Counted from the stretch's first letter, positions 21,701 through 33,854 are shown. The stretch is 64,000 nucleotides of DNA from Synaphobranchus kaupii (GCA_029718625.1 CM056376.1:94097945-94161944); one strand, 5' to 3'. Numbers and translations are program-made. Notes: generated from the letters alone by a model not told the origin.

Positions 21701-24658
21701 AGACTAAGAGCAGGCCAGGGTGCACCTCTGAAACTCCTGGTTCACATCTGCTAAACAAAAATTAATTTCAGAATTCAAAATACCATCACTACATTATAGA
21801 AAATTACATGAGGATATGGTTCAGCCTCCTACTGGCTATTACCTGCCCATATGACAGATCCCTACATAAGCAGTAGGAGAAAACAAGCACGCTCGTCCCC
21901 AAAACACATACGTGTTCATGCCATTGCTTTATGGAGAGGGACATGAAAAAAGGGTGGAGGTACTACAGTGGCCATTTGCTGAGAGCAGCACAGTCCTCTT
22001 ATCTCTTTATGTTTGGTGCTAAATTTCAGAATTTGAAAAAAGAAATGAAGAAGAATCAGGAACTTCCGACATGACGCTCATGATGAGATGGTGTTGCCCG
22101 TATGATGGATCATTCACAGCCTTCTGTGCTCTTTTTGCTTGTCCACGCTAGCTCTGTTTCAGTTATATGTGTGTCTCAGGTCTGTCTCCACTCCGTTTCA
22201 GTCATGCCTCCACTCTGTCTCAGTTGTGTCTCAGTTGACCTCCTGGCAAGGAATCTAATGTGCAGCTCGTTCCATGCCTGGGTCACATCCAGGGGATTAC
22301 TGTACCTATTAGCTGCAGACTCAGCAGATGACATGCACCTGGCAATGCTAGGAGTCTGCGCTCTGGACAGAGGCAGAGCATTTGTATTACTGACTAACTG
22401 TCATCACACAGGCTTTCTTTCCTGTGACAGCTGCACTCTGAGGTTTTCCTCTGTCGCAACAGACATGCAATCTAGTTGCATCTTAATAAATGCTAACAAT
22501 GCAATATTCTTAAGCATACAATTACGGTTTTTCCGTTGTCTGTTTCTTACATCTTTCTACATTTTCCGGCTTCGAGGGAAAGCAATTCAATTAGCTGACT
22601 TCACATACAGAGCATTTGGAAAGGGGGTGAACCTCAATGCAGACGCACCTAGTTGTGTGAACAACTACATGCACATTTGCTGACACACTCATTAGCTTCT
22701 CTCGTCTTTGAGAGGCAACATTTCGCGAGCTGTAGCACAAGTACACATCAACCATGGAGCTCCGTGAGGCGAGGCGTCACACCCGACTCGAAAGGTGTAG
22801 GAGGAGGCTGGCCTTTTTGTGTACTTTGCAGTGATGGCAGAAAGCGCAGGAGCGTAGCGCTAACCGTCGTTGTTCAACGCATGCACACAAAGAAATCAGG
22901 CACAAATGACTCAAAGAAATTTCCACTGAGATGAGCTGCAGCAAAGAAACTGGCCTTTTCACATTCAGTTCACAAGCAGAACTTTGAATAGGTTTCAACA
23001 ACAGAGGCAGGTTTATGTGTCCCCTGGACCCATCTCATAGCTGCAATCAGGTGGTCACAGAAGTCTATTCCATGATGAAATTGCATTTCTTAGTGAAGGT
23101 CCAAAACTCTTAAAGGTTCTACCATAAATGAGCATTGTTACTTTAATTTTTCACTCTGTTCCCCTGTGTAATGTCCTCCTTGCCCGACACTATATTCCCA
23201 CACATTCATCCAAAGAGGTTTCCCCACCGACTGGACACGGTGGCGTGTATCAGCTCCGGACAAGACCTTCCTTTCACGGTTCCTTCCCGCTGATCGGAGC
23301 CACTTCCTTCCCTAGGATACGGCGGGGCAGGGGTACGGATGTGTCCTGCGGAGATCTTCCAAAACACGACAGTAAAACAGCACAGACACTCGGTAATCAG
23401 ACACTGCACACCAAGGGCCTTGGTTTCTCCTCCAGGAACCTTGAGATGACGTAATGATTGTACAAAAGAGAGGAGGGCAGCTGTGTGACTGACTCGTGGT
23501 TCAGATGGTCAGGCTAGGCCCTCCGTATGGTGACAAGGAGCCTTTGATCAGGCTGGTGCACTGCTTTCAACAGGGCAGGGAATTTTCCTCTTTTTTTTGT
23601 GGAAACTTACATTATATTCCTTCTTTCTGAATCAAATAAACCAATGAAACTAATAAAGTGAATTAGGTCTCACGCTGAGCGTGCCTCACAAGAGCTCTCT
23701 ATGTCTCGTTGAAATGTGGGGCCCTAAGTTTGCCCGCATGCACACAGGAAGACAACCTGGTGTTGCAAGCCAGCTCTGTCAAAGTGCAGTACCTGCAAGC
23801 AATCCATATACCTTACACGCCACTTTGAAGTAAAGTTCCTTTCACCTTCAATGCAAGACAACCATTTCCTCCTTATTCTCCAGAGGTACACGTGAAGTGT
23901 GTTTTTGGAAGAAATGTTGCAAAGTCAAAGGGTAGTTAGTGAATAAAGAGAAAGCTGTAACCCAAATGTTTTTAAGGAAAATCTTTTTTTTTTCTTTGCA
24001 GATTGTTTGACCAGTTTGCTGGAAAATATTTCCTGAGCTGAGAGAGCTCAGTAAGAATAATGAGGAGGGACTTTCTTTTTTACTTAAAAAAAACAAGGAT
24101 ACAGTGAAGCCAGCTGTACAGTACCTCATCTTTCCTGTGTTTCTGCAGTCTTCATATTGGACTGCCAGCTCTTAATCAATTATAACCCTTGTCATTTGGG
24201 CCTGAGCACAGCAGCTGGCCACAGGAAGTCCGCGTTCCACAGCCACTCAGCCAATCAGCTGCCTGCAGCTGCCCCGCACCCTTCCCATTCAGAATGTTTG
24301 TGCTCCTGCTGACTGGAGTTCCTTCAGCGGACTTTCATTTTAGTTCTTCCTTCCTAAATTCTCAACTGCACAGACACATCCGCTTCTGACTGTGCCTGCT
24401 GACACCACCCCCCCCCCCCTCCCCCCCAACATACTGTGCTCCTCTTTCGCTCTTTTTATTTCTTCTCCTTCTCTCCCTCAGATTCTCTCCATGATCCCCT
24501 GCTATTTTCTTCTCTCCTTCTTACTTTCTTAGTCTGTATGTTTTTTTCTCTTCTGAGGTCTTCAACTGAGTTGTTTCTTTTCTCACAATTTCTTTTTCCA
24601 CAGGTGTCCATAAGGATGATTTTAAAAACATTTTTGCATACTGTTTCTCACTCTCACA

Positions 24659-24694
24659 GAGAGAGAGAGTAAGAGAGAGAGGGGGGGGGGGGGG
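24659..24694. repeat. (GA)n plus poly(G) tract
   Basis: GAGAGA repeats run straight into 14 G residues. The block lies in a longer pyrimidine-then-purine stretch. Confidence 0.85.
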
Positions 24695-25049
24695 AGGAGA
24701 GAGAAAGAGACTTGCTGGCAGATCAAAGGCCAAGCCTGTAAAACGATATGAAAGTCCAGCATTAGCATCCATCAGTGTACCCTCAAAGAGCTCCAGTCAG
24801 GGGAGGTGGGCCAAGGGCCCCCAAAACTGAAGTAAGGTTTTGGAAATGTCAGCGGCTGAGAGAATGAGTAACAGGCATCTCAGCTGAGGACATACAGGAA
24901 ATATTTTAGGAAGGGAGGAAAATTCCCACATGAGCAGTGTGGTTGCTTTTTCTCTGTGGTACTGAGTTGTTATGCTGTTGGGGGAATATCCCCACCTGGG
25001 ACTGACTCTGTCTAAGGTTGGCTCAGCAAGCCCACCTGCTTAACAGGGG

Positions 25050-25125
25050 TTGAGTCTGGTTTGTTGCTGCTGTTGTGTCTGATTTGTTGCTGCTGTTGTG
25101 TCTGGTTTGTTGCTGCTATTGTTGA
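25050..25125. repeat. Short tandem repeat, about 28-bp unit, three copies
   Basis: The unit TGGTTTGTTGCTGCTGTTGT is repeated three times with small changes (GGTTT or GATTT, and TGCTGCTGT or TGCTGCTAT). Confidence 0.8.
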
Positions 25126-25575
25126 TGTACATGACTGGAAGATTGTTTTCAAACTGTGGAGGTTGCCGTGTTTGTTGTAGGTGAAAGTCTCATTGCACCT
25201 GTGTTTTCAGACTAGTTCTGTTAGCTGGCAGTGTGATATAACAATAAATCGCATTGTCACACATCCTTAAACCTTTTAAAAATAAAGTGTGCAATGGCAC
25301 TTTCCACCAGCAGGGTGTCGTGAAGAATTAAATAATTAATTTGGCACTTTCAAACCACACCCAAAGAGGTGTCCAAAGAGGAATGATGGTCAAACTAACT
25401 TCTCATGTGAAATGTATTGTGTGGGAATGAGCATTCTCTGTCACAGTGCTTTTGAGAACGTCTGTGAAGGAGGGAAAATGGAGAAATAATGGAGAGCTGT
25501 GGAGTCCTCAGAAGGAAAAGAACAGGGGGCCCCCCTCCGCAGTTACATAACTTTAAACCTCACTCACGTTTTACA

Positions 25576-25700
25576 CGCGCACACACACACACACACCCAC
25601 GCAAGTGCATGAGTACGCAAGCACGCATACACGCACACACATATTTGCGCATGCACACATACGCGCATGCTCAAACGCACTGTGTGTGTGTGTGTGTGTC
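25576..25700. repeat. (CA)n and (TG)n pair in inverted orientation
   Basis: A CA-rich run starting at 25576 continues as degenerate ACGC/CACA sequence and ends in a (TG)10 run at 25680-25699. The two ends are complementary and could form a hairpin. Confidence 0.8.
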
Positions 25701-26129
25701 TCACCCACACCGGCTGCCCTCCAGGATTCAGTGGCCCGCGTGTGGCTGGTGGACCGGCTGCCACTGTCCCAGTAACGGATGTCCCTTTCGGTGCAGAGCT
25801 CGTTCCGCTGGCCGGCTGGCCGATTGAGGATGAGTTCCTCTGCTGTTTAGGGAAAAGGATGTGATCTCACCCGCTAAAAATCCAACCTATGTAGTTTGCT
25901 GCTCATGACTTAATCCAGGCTTCTCCTTTGTGTTGAGAAACCCCCCCTTCCTCCCTCACTCCCTCCCTCCCTCCCTCCCTCACTCCTGGCTGTACGAAAC
26001 AGATGAGCGCAATGTTCTCAGAGTCCTGGCGGGAGTTTGGAGCACAGGCTGCAGGACGTCAGAGAGGGAGAGAGGCAGACAGGACTGTCTCAGTTGGACA
26101 GAGAGAACGGCAGAACGCTCCACAACAGG

Positions 26130-26440
26130 AAGGCCTGTTGTACTGTACTGTACTAGATAAACTACACTGCACTGCACTCAGTTGCACTCTACCAGCTAAA
26201 CTGTACTGCTTACAACGCACTGCCCTGCAGTACCACTCAATGCAATGTACTGACCTACACTGTTCTCCACTGCTCTGACCTGTACTGAGCTGATCTGTAC
26301 CGGCTGGCTGTACTGGCTGTAATGTGTAGCAGTGTGCTGTGCTGAACTGGGCTGGGTATAATGCATTACAGTATACTGCGCTAGTTATTCTGCAATGTAT
26401 TGCCCTGCAATAAAACATCTGCAACAGCACTGTACTGAGT
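26130..26440. repeat. Degenerate TGTACTG / TGCACTG simple-sequence region
   Basis: Starting with TGTACTGTACTGTACTAG, about 300 bp are built from diverged ACTG-type words (TACTG, CACTG, GCTGT and so on). It looks like an old short tandem array that has decayed. No gene is supported in any frame. Confidence 0.6.
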
Positions 26441-28179
26441 GAAGTATCTATTCAGTCACTGATTGAGCATAGACACTGGAAGAGGATAATTTGCCAGTCT
26501 GGTTCTATATGACATTTTTAGTCATGCATATATAAAAACTATCTAATATACCACTCAACATTCTGTTCTTTGCGTCCAGTGTTGTGAGGTGCAACCAACA
26601 CGTTAAAAACATAATTTTCCCTGTTTGGCCCTTTACTGCAAATAAGAGACCATTGATATACTGGAGTTTTGGACAGAGAGTAATATGTAATGTTCTTCAG
26701 TCATGTATTTGACTTTCTCTTAGGCTCAACAAACAGACTGCCTCTTTTTGCTTGCTCTCTTCATTAATGGTAATGCTGGTTGGGATAGTCTTGTCCACTC
26801 GACATACATTTGTCCTGCCCCACTGGTCACCATTTGTCAGCCAGCTGTTGAGAAGCAGCAGTTTATGGAGGCGCTTCCTAACTTCCCCTGCTCAGGGAGC
26901 ACTACAGACGCTAGCTTGTGCTTACTGTCTTAGGCTGAAGGGCATTTGTCAGTTACCGTCAAGCGCAGATTTCTGGAGGAGGCAGATGCCCACACTGTGC
27001 TGTGTCTCAAATGCAACAAACCGGTACATGCATCCAGCCTGGAGATGGAGAGCCCCAGACTGAGAGAGGGAAAGGAGGGCAGTGTAAAAACGTGAGGGGC
27101 AGAGGAAGGTTGTGCTTCTGTATAAAGAGATGGACAGAGAAAGAGGAACCATTGAGAGAGGGACATACTCACCGTTCCCAACTTAGAGCTTTATACACTG
27201 AATCGAATGGCTTTTCAGACACCGACAGCCACCTTTTGCTTGAAAGAGTGCCGTAGCATCGGATCCAGCCATAGTTCATTGTCTGTCTGGGTTTCTCGCA
27301 AAGTTGACTGGTTGAAACGATACTGATGTTTTCCACCATTTCTGTGCCACTCGGTACTGTTTGCAAAACCGTGAGTCACCGCAGGCTGTGCGGCACTCCA
27401 CCCATGTTTTAACTTCAGGTATATGATTGACATGTCCGCAAACCATGGCACATGTGTGAAGTTGCACAACGAGGATTCGTTTTAACATTTGCATCAGGGT
27501 ATCATGGATGCCAATGACCCATTTCTCATGCACAATGGGTAAGTAATAGGACAATATCCAGTGATAAAAAGTAATATGCAAGAATGTATGAAAAATGGCT
27601 AGCAGCTGCCTCCCTTGAAATCGCGGGGCAGGGGATACAGCACCATTTTTTTCTGTCTCATTTTGAAGTCATTTTTCAGTACTTCTGATATCTGATACAC
27701 ACATCAAACTTATTGCTATAGCTACATATCGTCCATGCACTGATTCTATCCTGAAAACCACAGAGACCCTCTATTTCAGTGCCATTAAAATTTTGACTAA
27801 CAAAAAAGCTTAATCTTGTCATTCGTCTTACCTTACCTGCCCTTTTTGTCTTGTATGACTTTTCCTAATTTGGTGGGATTAAACATGCAATAAACATGTC
27901 CCATACCAACTTGTATACAACAATATATCTGTATATTTGTATATATCCGTGGCTGTATAAAACATATACAGTACAACATATACACAGAAAATATACAACC
28001 TTTTTTATTTTTTATCTCAGATTTTGTTGTGGGTGATTCTGGGTACTTTCCTATACAGGCTTTAGACCTCACAAACTTTCACTTCAGCTCTAAAATGGGA
28101 GGTTTATTCCAGATTTTTAATAGGGATTAAAGGCTAGTCAATTTGGAGACATAAAGTAATTTTAAAAAATGATTAAAAT

Positions 28180-28260
28180 AATTTTGTGTTAGTGGCCATC
28201 TGTCGGGGTCAAACATAAAAGGCATCATGTCATAAAATATCAACATAATAGGAGGGTTAA
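28180..28260. repeat. Terminal fragment of a dispersed DNA repeat (copy B, piggyBac-like)
   Basis: It shares GTCAAACATAAAAGGCATCA and CAACATAATAGGAGGGTTAA with the copy at 4455-4536. The right edge ends in GAGGGTTAA, so a TTAA target is present at this end. No matching left end was found within a few hundred bases. Confidence 0.5.
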
Positions 28261-29826
28261 AAATGCACCATGAGCTGGCAGCAGCTGTATTTACTGCACA
28301 TCACGCTGAATATGATGACCTGGCCTGGAAAGCCCTTACTCAGGCAACCTGCCATTTCCTGTCTACAATATTATTCTGAGAAAATTACAGATAGTTAGTG
28401 CAATGTGATGACGAGTAATGAAATGATATGTATGAACGATGTGTGCGCCATGCAACCCAAGTCTCACTGCAAAGAACTGCAAAAGCCCCAAAATACAAAA
28501 ATACATCAAGGTGGGAAACCTTGAAAGAAAACTGCCCTCCGCTGGATTATTATTATTATATTACTATATTATTATTGCAAATGCATATTTGATTGTGGAA
28601 TGTCCCTCATTACTTTATCTTGTGTTGTGTCTATGAAACAGCCGCTCTCCTCAGCCCCACGTCCACCCCACCCCCAACACATCCCCTGCTTTGGATCCCA
28701 GAGCTTTAAAATAGGCTTATTACATTTATCCTTGGTTATGTGTGTGTGTGTGTGTGTTTTCTGGCTCAACATGAAAAGCATTAAAAACCTGTGACTTCAC
28801 ACTCAGACACAGCGGATGTCATTACCTTGTTCCTAGCCCCCTCCCTCCACCCATAATATCCAAACTGATTTATCCCTGATTGTTTGAAGCCAGTGCAGAG
28901 TGTCGCTGGATTGGACCCATATGAGGGTGGCGTTGAGAGGTCATCTATAACGATCATTTTCTCTGGCTCATTATACACAGGATAACAACCAAGAGGCCCA
29001 GTTTTCTAACCCTGCTTTTCATAAAACTGACAGATGGCAAAAACCTGGAAAAGCTTTCTTTTCTACTACTACACTCTAACATGCTCCCTCTCTCCCTCTC
29101 TATCTCTCTCTTTCTAACCTGTCTCTCTCTCTTTCTCTCACTTATCCTTCTTTGCTGTATTACATTTATTTATTAGGTAAAATAAATAGAGCAAAGATGT
29201 AGTGGTAGAGGTTTGTCATGAAGTGTGCTAAATTATGCTCAGAGGCATATTCTGCAAAATTTGTGTTCTCTCCCTTGATCAGGCCCATGATGTGAATTCA
29301 ACACACAAATATTTGCCAGGTAGCTTGTCTCTTTTTGAGGCTCGCTCTACCTGAACTGGGCCGGCATTTTCCCTGCACTTAGATCCCAACCCTGCAGGTT
29401 TCTGGACAAGGTACCCTTTCATCATGGGGACCAAACGCCCCCGGCATTTTAGGGTCGCCTGGACGCTTGATAGACCCGCTCCCACTGAATGACTCTGAAT
29501 GTATTTTTTTTTCTTCCTGGGGAAATGCCTGTATGATAAATGCATGGCCTGGAACAACAGCTGAGACAGGACTGTTTTAGACGTGAGAAGATCTTGGCTC
29601 TTTGTCATGAATGACCTCTTTCATTTTTTCCAATAATAACCATACTCCTCTACCCAGCATTTAAAACACTCAGCATTTTTTTAATTTAATTTTTTATTGT
29701 TTCTCCTCCTGTCGCTCTCTCAGCGAGCTCACGGCTGTAACCCGATTTCCTCCTGGGCTGTCTATGGAGGCCAAAGTAGACCCTGTGTGGGTGAGTGGGT
29801 GGGATAGGGAGGTGGGAGGAGGTGAG

Positions 29827-29833
29827 TGTGTGT

Positions 29834-29864
<31 letters not shown>

Positions 29865-29867
29865 GGG
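29827..29867. repeat. (TG)n followed by 20-base poly(G)
   Basis: A TG run of about ten units runs into 20 uninterrupted G (29848-29867). It is the inverted counterpart of the C/AC tract at 30049-30086. Confidence 0.9.
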
Positions 29868-30048
29868 TGTCTGGAGACTGGAGGGGGTGTGCAGATTGCA
29901 CAGACACCAATGAGCTTTCCTGTTTGCACACAAGTGATGACACCTCACTGCTTGCATTTCCTCCTCCCTTATTGTTTCCTTTGGTCTTTGTTTTTGTTTG
30001 TTTATTTCCTTTTGGAAGTGAAAATTTAGAGTAGGAGGGCTGGACACA

Positions 30049-30086
30049 CCCCCCCCCCCCCCCACACACACACACGCACACACACA
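30049..30086. repeat. 15-base poly(C) followed by (AC)n
   Basis: Fifteen C residues (30049-30063) are followed by an AC run with one CG interruption. It is complementary to 29827-29867 across about 180 bp of spacer. Confidence 0.9.
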
Positions 30087-30296
30087 CCCTCCGTAAGCAC
30101 CAAAGCAGCCCACAGCCAAAGGAATGTCATAGTTATCACATATTATATAACTCTGGTCAGTCAGACATAGCATTGAAATTACACTCCTTTAAAACACACA
30201 CACACCCACACACACACGAAAGAAAAACACTGAATGCCTACCAGGTGGTTAACGTGAGTGCTGTGGTGCATTGATAAAAAAATAATAATGAGTGTT

Positions 30297-30420
30297 GGTC
30301 CTGTGTGTCTCAGTCAGTAAAACCCTTGGCATGAGTACAAGTTGAGCCCTACATTGCCCTGTCTGTGCTGTGTCACTAGCTGACCATAACTGGGAATCCA
30401 CAGCATCAGGACTGGTTTTG
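30297..30420 (+). repeat. Probable tRNA-derived SINE relic
   Basis: The sequence GTCTCAGTCAGTAAAACCC followed by GTACAAGTTGAGCCC looks like decayed box A and box B elements of a tRNA-type promoter. Next comes a CACTAGCTGACCATAACTGGGAATCC segment type that resembles a related segment near 32250. No target duplication was identified. Family and extent are guesses from pattern. Confidence 0.35.
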
Positions 30421-32164
30421 TTCTTTCAACTGGGATAGGGTAGGGTGAGTTTAGGTCAGCTTGCCTCCCTCAGGGTATAGCTGCATAAGCGCCCCCTAGC
30501 TACTCATTGGGCACCTGCAGGACACCCATTGTCATCCTTGACTGATCTCTCCTCTGGCCAGTAATTGCTCTCCTGTAGAACATAGAAATTTTGTAAAGTC
30601 CCCGAGGCCAGACTAAAACTGAACCATTATCAGGAACTCAAAAACAAGTCCTGAAATACTGTAGATCTGACAGAAGATGAAAGGTGTTGGAATTGGTCAC
30701 GGTCTTCTCCAATGTTCCAGCTCTTGAAATCCCCCTTCTGTCATCAAAAAAGAGCCTGTCCTGGAGGTACCCCATCGGCCTGCCACATGGAGAACCGAGT
30801 ATAATATGTCTCATTTATTTCGGTGGAGGGTGGGGTAGGGAACTGCAGGCGCAGCACGAATAAAGCGCTTCACTTTTAACTGGGCATCATTAAATAAGTG
30901 GCCATATGTAACTATTGGAAGGTCTCAACACTTGGCTTTACTTGACTTGAAGTGGACAGCTGACAGCAGTGATGCTCAATGATGCCTAGCAACCCAGAGA
31001 GTTCCCTGCCTGGACCAGCTTTGCCCCTCTGTCCAGCAAACCATTAATACTGCAATGTGGGCCGATGAGTGCATGTCCACTCTCTCTCCCCAGTTTTTCT
31101 GCTTAGGGGCGCCTGATCCCATTGTCACACCATCAATCCAGTTGACAAGCTCAAGTCTTCTTATGAAATTCATACTTCCAGCTGCTGCTTCTTTTCATTC
31201 AGACTGCCAACTGCCATCTGAACTACGCAGCCATTGCATCAGGGGAGTACACTTTCCGCACAGCCGGTCAGCCAGAGACGGCCCCGCGGACTGAATCCTT
31301 GGGTGAAAATACAGGCAGTTAGACAAGCTGTGCAGTCTGCCGGCCACTCAGTCAGGATTCGATAACAGACCATAGGGTGTGCCGCTACACCGAACAACTG
31401 CTTTAGGAGGATGAGGTACTCGACATCCTGTTTGAAAACTCGAGGTGAATCATTCCTCAGGCCAACCTCCTTCCTCTTCAAAGCAAACCGACAGTCTCAA
31501 CTCTCAGCTTTTCCGGTATTGTCTCTTAATCTTTCTTTGCATCTTCAAAAAAATAAAGAAAAAGAAACGACAGTACTGGGAGCAAGAAGGGACTTGCTCG
31601 CGATGGATTTCCCGCGGAATGTACATTTTTGGTCCAGCCCCCGCCGTGTGAGTTTTAATAAGCGGTGATTATGGGAGTATTTATTTTCTTGCTGGAGTGT
31701 GGGAAGCAAACCTGTCGGTGCAGTACCTTTGTGGATTTGATTCAGCCCACCGTGGGTGACTCAGTCATTCTTCAAATAATAAAAAAAACAAAGAGCAAAA
31801 GCACAAACAAGGAAGGAAACAATACAACCCGACTAACGGCACAGCTTTCAACATATATGAAAATTGCATACAAAACATGGGTGCCATGTCAATATTGACC
31901 TTTATTGGAATTGAACTCTTCCTCCTTCTTCTCAAAGTGACGAGTCTGAATTTAGCTCTAATTTTCATGCAGATCTGGGGAGCTGAGGGGGAAACCCTCT
32001 GCATGTTTGGAAAGCATATAAATCCCCTTCTGAGAGAGCACAAGAGATCCAGTGTGTTCTCTGCTCTGCGATGGAGAGTGACCTTTTCTCCTACAACGTG
32101 ATCAAAAGTTTCTGCATTTTAGGGGATCAGCTGCTCGTCTTTCCATTCAATAATCTCTAAATTA

Positions 32165-32320
32165 AAGATGTACCCAGGTAAAGCACTAGCCCTTGACCCA
32201 GTAAAATTCCCCACGATCTGGAATTGAATCTTGACCATGCCAGTTCTGACTGTTACCAGGAGTCCTGTGGGGCCATAGAATCACTTAGGGAAGGTGGGTT
32301 CAGTTAGCATAGTATTTCCT
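32165..32320 (+). repeat. Probable SINE relic related to 30297-30420
   Basis: A GGAATTGAATCTTGACC segment resembles a decayed box B. The following CTGACTGTTACCAGGAGTCC segment parallels the one at about 30380. Strongly diverged. Confidence 0.3.
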
Positions 32321-32460
32321 GTTTCATCTTGCAATGGCACTTCCTTTCAGACATTGGTCTGAACAGTCCAAGTAAACAGGCTTGTCAACAGAAATGGGGA
32401 TTTCAATGGAGAGGAGCCAATCAGTATATCTCACTGTATTTTTGAACAATACATATAATA
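32321..32460. other. Non-coding spacer before the Tc1 element
   Basis: No gene or repeat recognised. It ends in the TA (32459-32460) that forms the left target duplication of the Tc1 element. Confidence 0.6.
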
Positions 32461-32990
32461 CACTGCCTGGCCAAAAAAAAAGTCGCAGTTGCACCAGTCA
32501 TGCATAGTGCCCACTGTACAAGCCTCTGGAGGCAGTGTTATGATCTGGGGTTGCTTCAATTGGTCAGGTCTAGGCTCAGCAACGTTATGTAGCAATAACA
32601 TTAAGTCAGCTGAGTACCTGAATGTACTGAATGACCAGGTTATCCCATCAATGGGCATATTCCAGGACGACAATGCCAAGATTCATCGGGCTCAAATTGC
32701 GAAAGAGTGGTTCAGGGAGCATGAGGAATCATTTTCACACATGAGTCCTGACCTTAACCCCATTGAAAGTCTTTGGGATGTGCTGGAGAAGACTTCATGG
32801 AGTGGTTCGACTCTCCCGTCGTCAATACAAGATCTCGGCCAAGAATTAATGCAAGTCTGGACGGAAATAAATGTTGTGACGTTGCATAAGGTTGTCAAAA
32901 CAATGCCACGACGAATGCGCGCCATAATCAAAGCTAAAGGCGGTCCAACAAAATATTACAGTGTGCGACTTTTTTTTTGGCCAGGCAGTG
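32461..32990 (+). mobile_element. Internally deleted Tc1/mariner transposon, 530 bp
   Basis: Perfect 27-bp terminal inverted repeats at 32461-32487 and 32964-32990 start CACTGCCTGGCC, then nine A, then GTCGCA. Both sides are flanked by TA (32459-32460 and 32991-32992), the target duplication of Tc1/mariner transposases. Complete Tc1-type elements are usually well over 1 kb. Here the left repeat joins almost directly to the C-terminal half of the transposase gene, so the N-terminal half has been deleted. It cannot move by itself, but the intact ends could be used by a transposase supplied from elsewhere. Confidence 0.93.
32489..32956 (+). pseudogene. Tc1-type transposase, C-terminal fragment
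   Basis: About 156 codons remain of a cut-and-paste transposase of the DDE superfamily. Landmarks are [10 protein letters not shown] near residue 14, FQDDNAKIH near 58 with the second catalytic aspartate, [15 protein letters not shown] near 86 with the third catalytic acid, and GGPTKY at the end. The paired-like DNA-binding domain and first catalytic aspartate are missing. Only about 31 residues separate the second and third acids, against 34 in the Tc1 family, so a few residues between them are also lost. No stop codon follows GGPTKY; the frame runs through the right inverted repeat to 33094, which suggests the original stop has mutated. Confidence 0.92.
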
Positions 32991-32992
32991 TA

Positions 32993-33158
32993 TTTCACAA
33001 GACTTGCATTCCAATCTGTTTTTCATGCCAAACATATCTTCACCCTAAAACCAGGAAGTCGTTAATTGCTAGCACTCTAGTTAGCATTGTCTGATATAGC
33101 CCTTTTTATTATCCTACTCTCCTGGCCTATTAGCCTAGTGCTGCACAATTTCACAACC
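32993..33158. other. Short spacer between two DNA elements
   Basis: About 165 bp with no recognised feature. Confidence 0.6.
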
Positions 33159-33161
33159 TTA

Positions 33162-33602
33162 AGGCCTTTTCATACTGCACTGTAGTTAGCCCTGGGCTAT
33201 CCTTAGCCCCAGGCTAAGGATAACCCAGGGCTAGCTCATCCTGTGTTCACACAAGCATTTATTAACCCTGGGCTAAGTGTTAGCCCTAGGTTAAGGATTC
33301 ACACTGTACTCCTAAGCCCTGGGCTAATGTCCGTTCAACACTATTGGATTGGACAGTGAAGATTCTATGCATTGCCACAATCATTGTCACTGGCCCCGTT
33401 TCACACTGGGTATTGTGGCACCGTGTTTGGGGAGATTTCTGGGGCTAACCCCGAAAAGTCGGTTGATCTGGAGCAGGGTCAGCTGGCCCAGGGCTAAGGT
33501 TGGTGCTAGCCAACTTTACAATGTTTAAGTGTGAACACTTGCTTAGCCCTGGGCTAAAAAAGAAGGTCTTAGCCCAGGGCTAAGGACAGTTTGAACAGGC
33601 CT
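33162..33602. mobile_element. MITE with GCCCTGGGC-rich foldback, probably Harbinger type
   Basis: The ends AGGCCTTTTCATACTG and (reverse complement) AGGCCTGTTCAAACTG form imperfect inverted repeats. They are flanked by TTA at 33159-33161 and 33603-33605, a 3-bp duplication as made by PIF/Harbinger transposases. Inside are about nine copies of the near-palindrome TTAGCCCTGGGCTAA or its variants. There is no coding capacity. Assignment to Harbinger rests only on the TTA duplication. Confidence 0.7.
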
Positions 33603-33852
33603 TTAGTGACAAAATAAAAGATTTTAATATAATGCTTGTATTATACAAAATTCTAACACAAATTAAAAATCTGATGCAGCCTTTGTGTGTCTAAAATAAC
33701 ACTTTATCCATACACAAGTGAAATACTGCTTAAAATAAGCACATGCATCTGGTAGTATTTGTGTGCTTCACCTATGTATTTGTGTTTCTGTCTCTGTGTT
33801 TGTACATGTGTGTGCATGCAAGTGTGTGTGCCTATGCTTGTGTGCATGTGTC

Positions 33853-33854
<2 letters not shown>

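Larger units (their letters stand above)
14836..32164. other. Non-coding interval with microsatellites and SINE relics
   Basis: Over 17 kb without a recognisable protein gene. The open frames here are mostly under 120 codons (the longest is 193) and follow simple repeats or have no family signature. The interval holds poly(G) tracts at 15493 and 16628, a (CT)n run, a GA/poly(G) block near 24660-24694, CA/TG runs near 25.6 kb, a TTGTTGCTGCTG-containing triple repeat at 25050-25125, a TGTACTG-rich degenerate repeat near 26.1-26.4 kb, a piggyBac-like repeat end at 28180, a TG/G and C/AC inverted pair near 29.8-30.1 kb, and a faint SINE at about 30.3 kb. Confidence 0.65.

Noticed and set aside
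22102..22683. 193-codon open frame
   Set aside because: Starts in a degenerate TCTCAG/CACTC repeat, has no recognisable domain, and nothing suggests expression.
29694..30173. Minus-strand frames across 29.7-30.2 kb
   Set aside because: They depend on poly(C) and CA repeats (GGGG, PPPP and HTHT translations) and have no other content.
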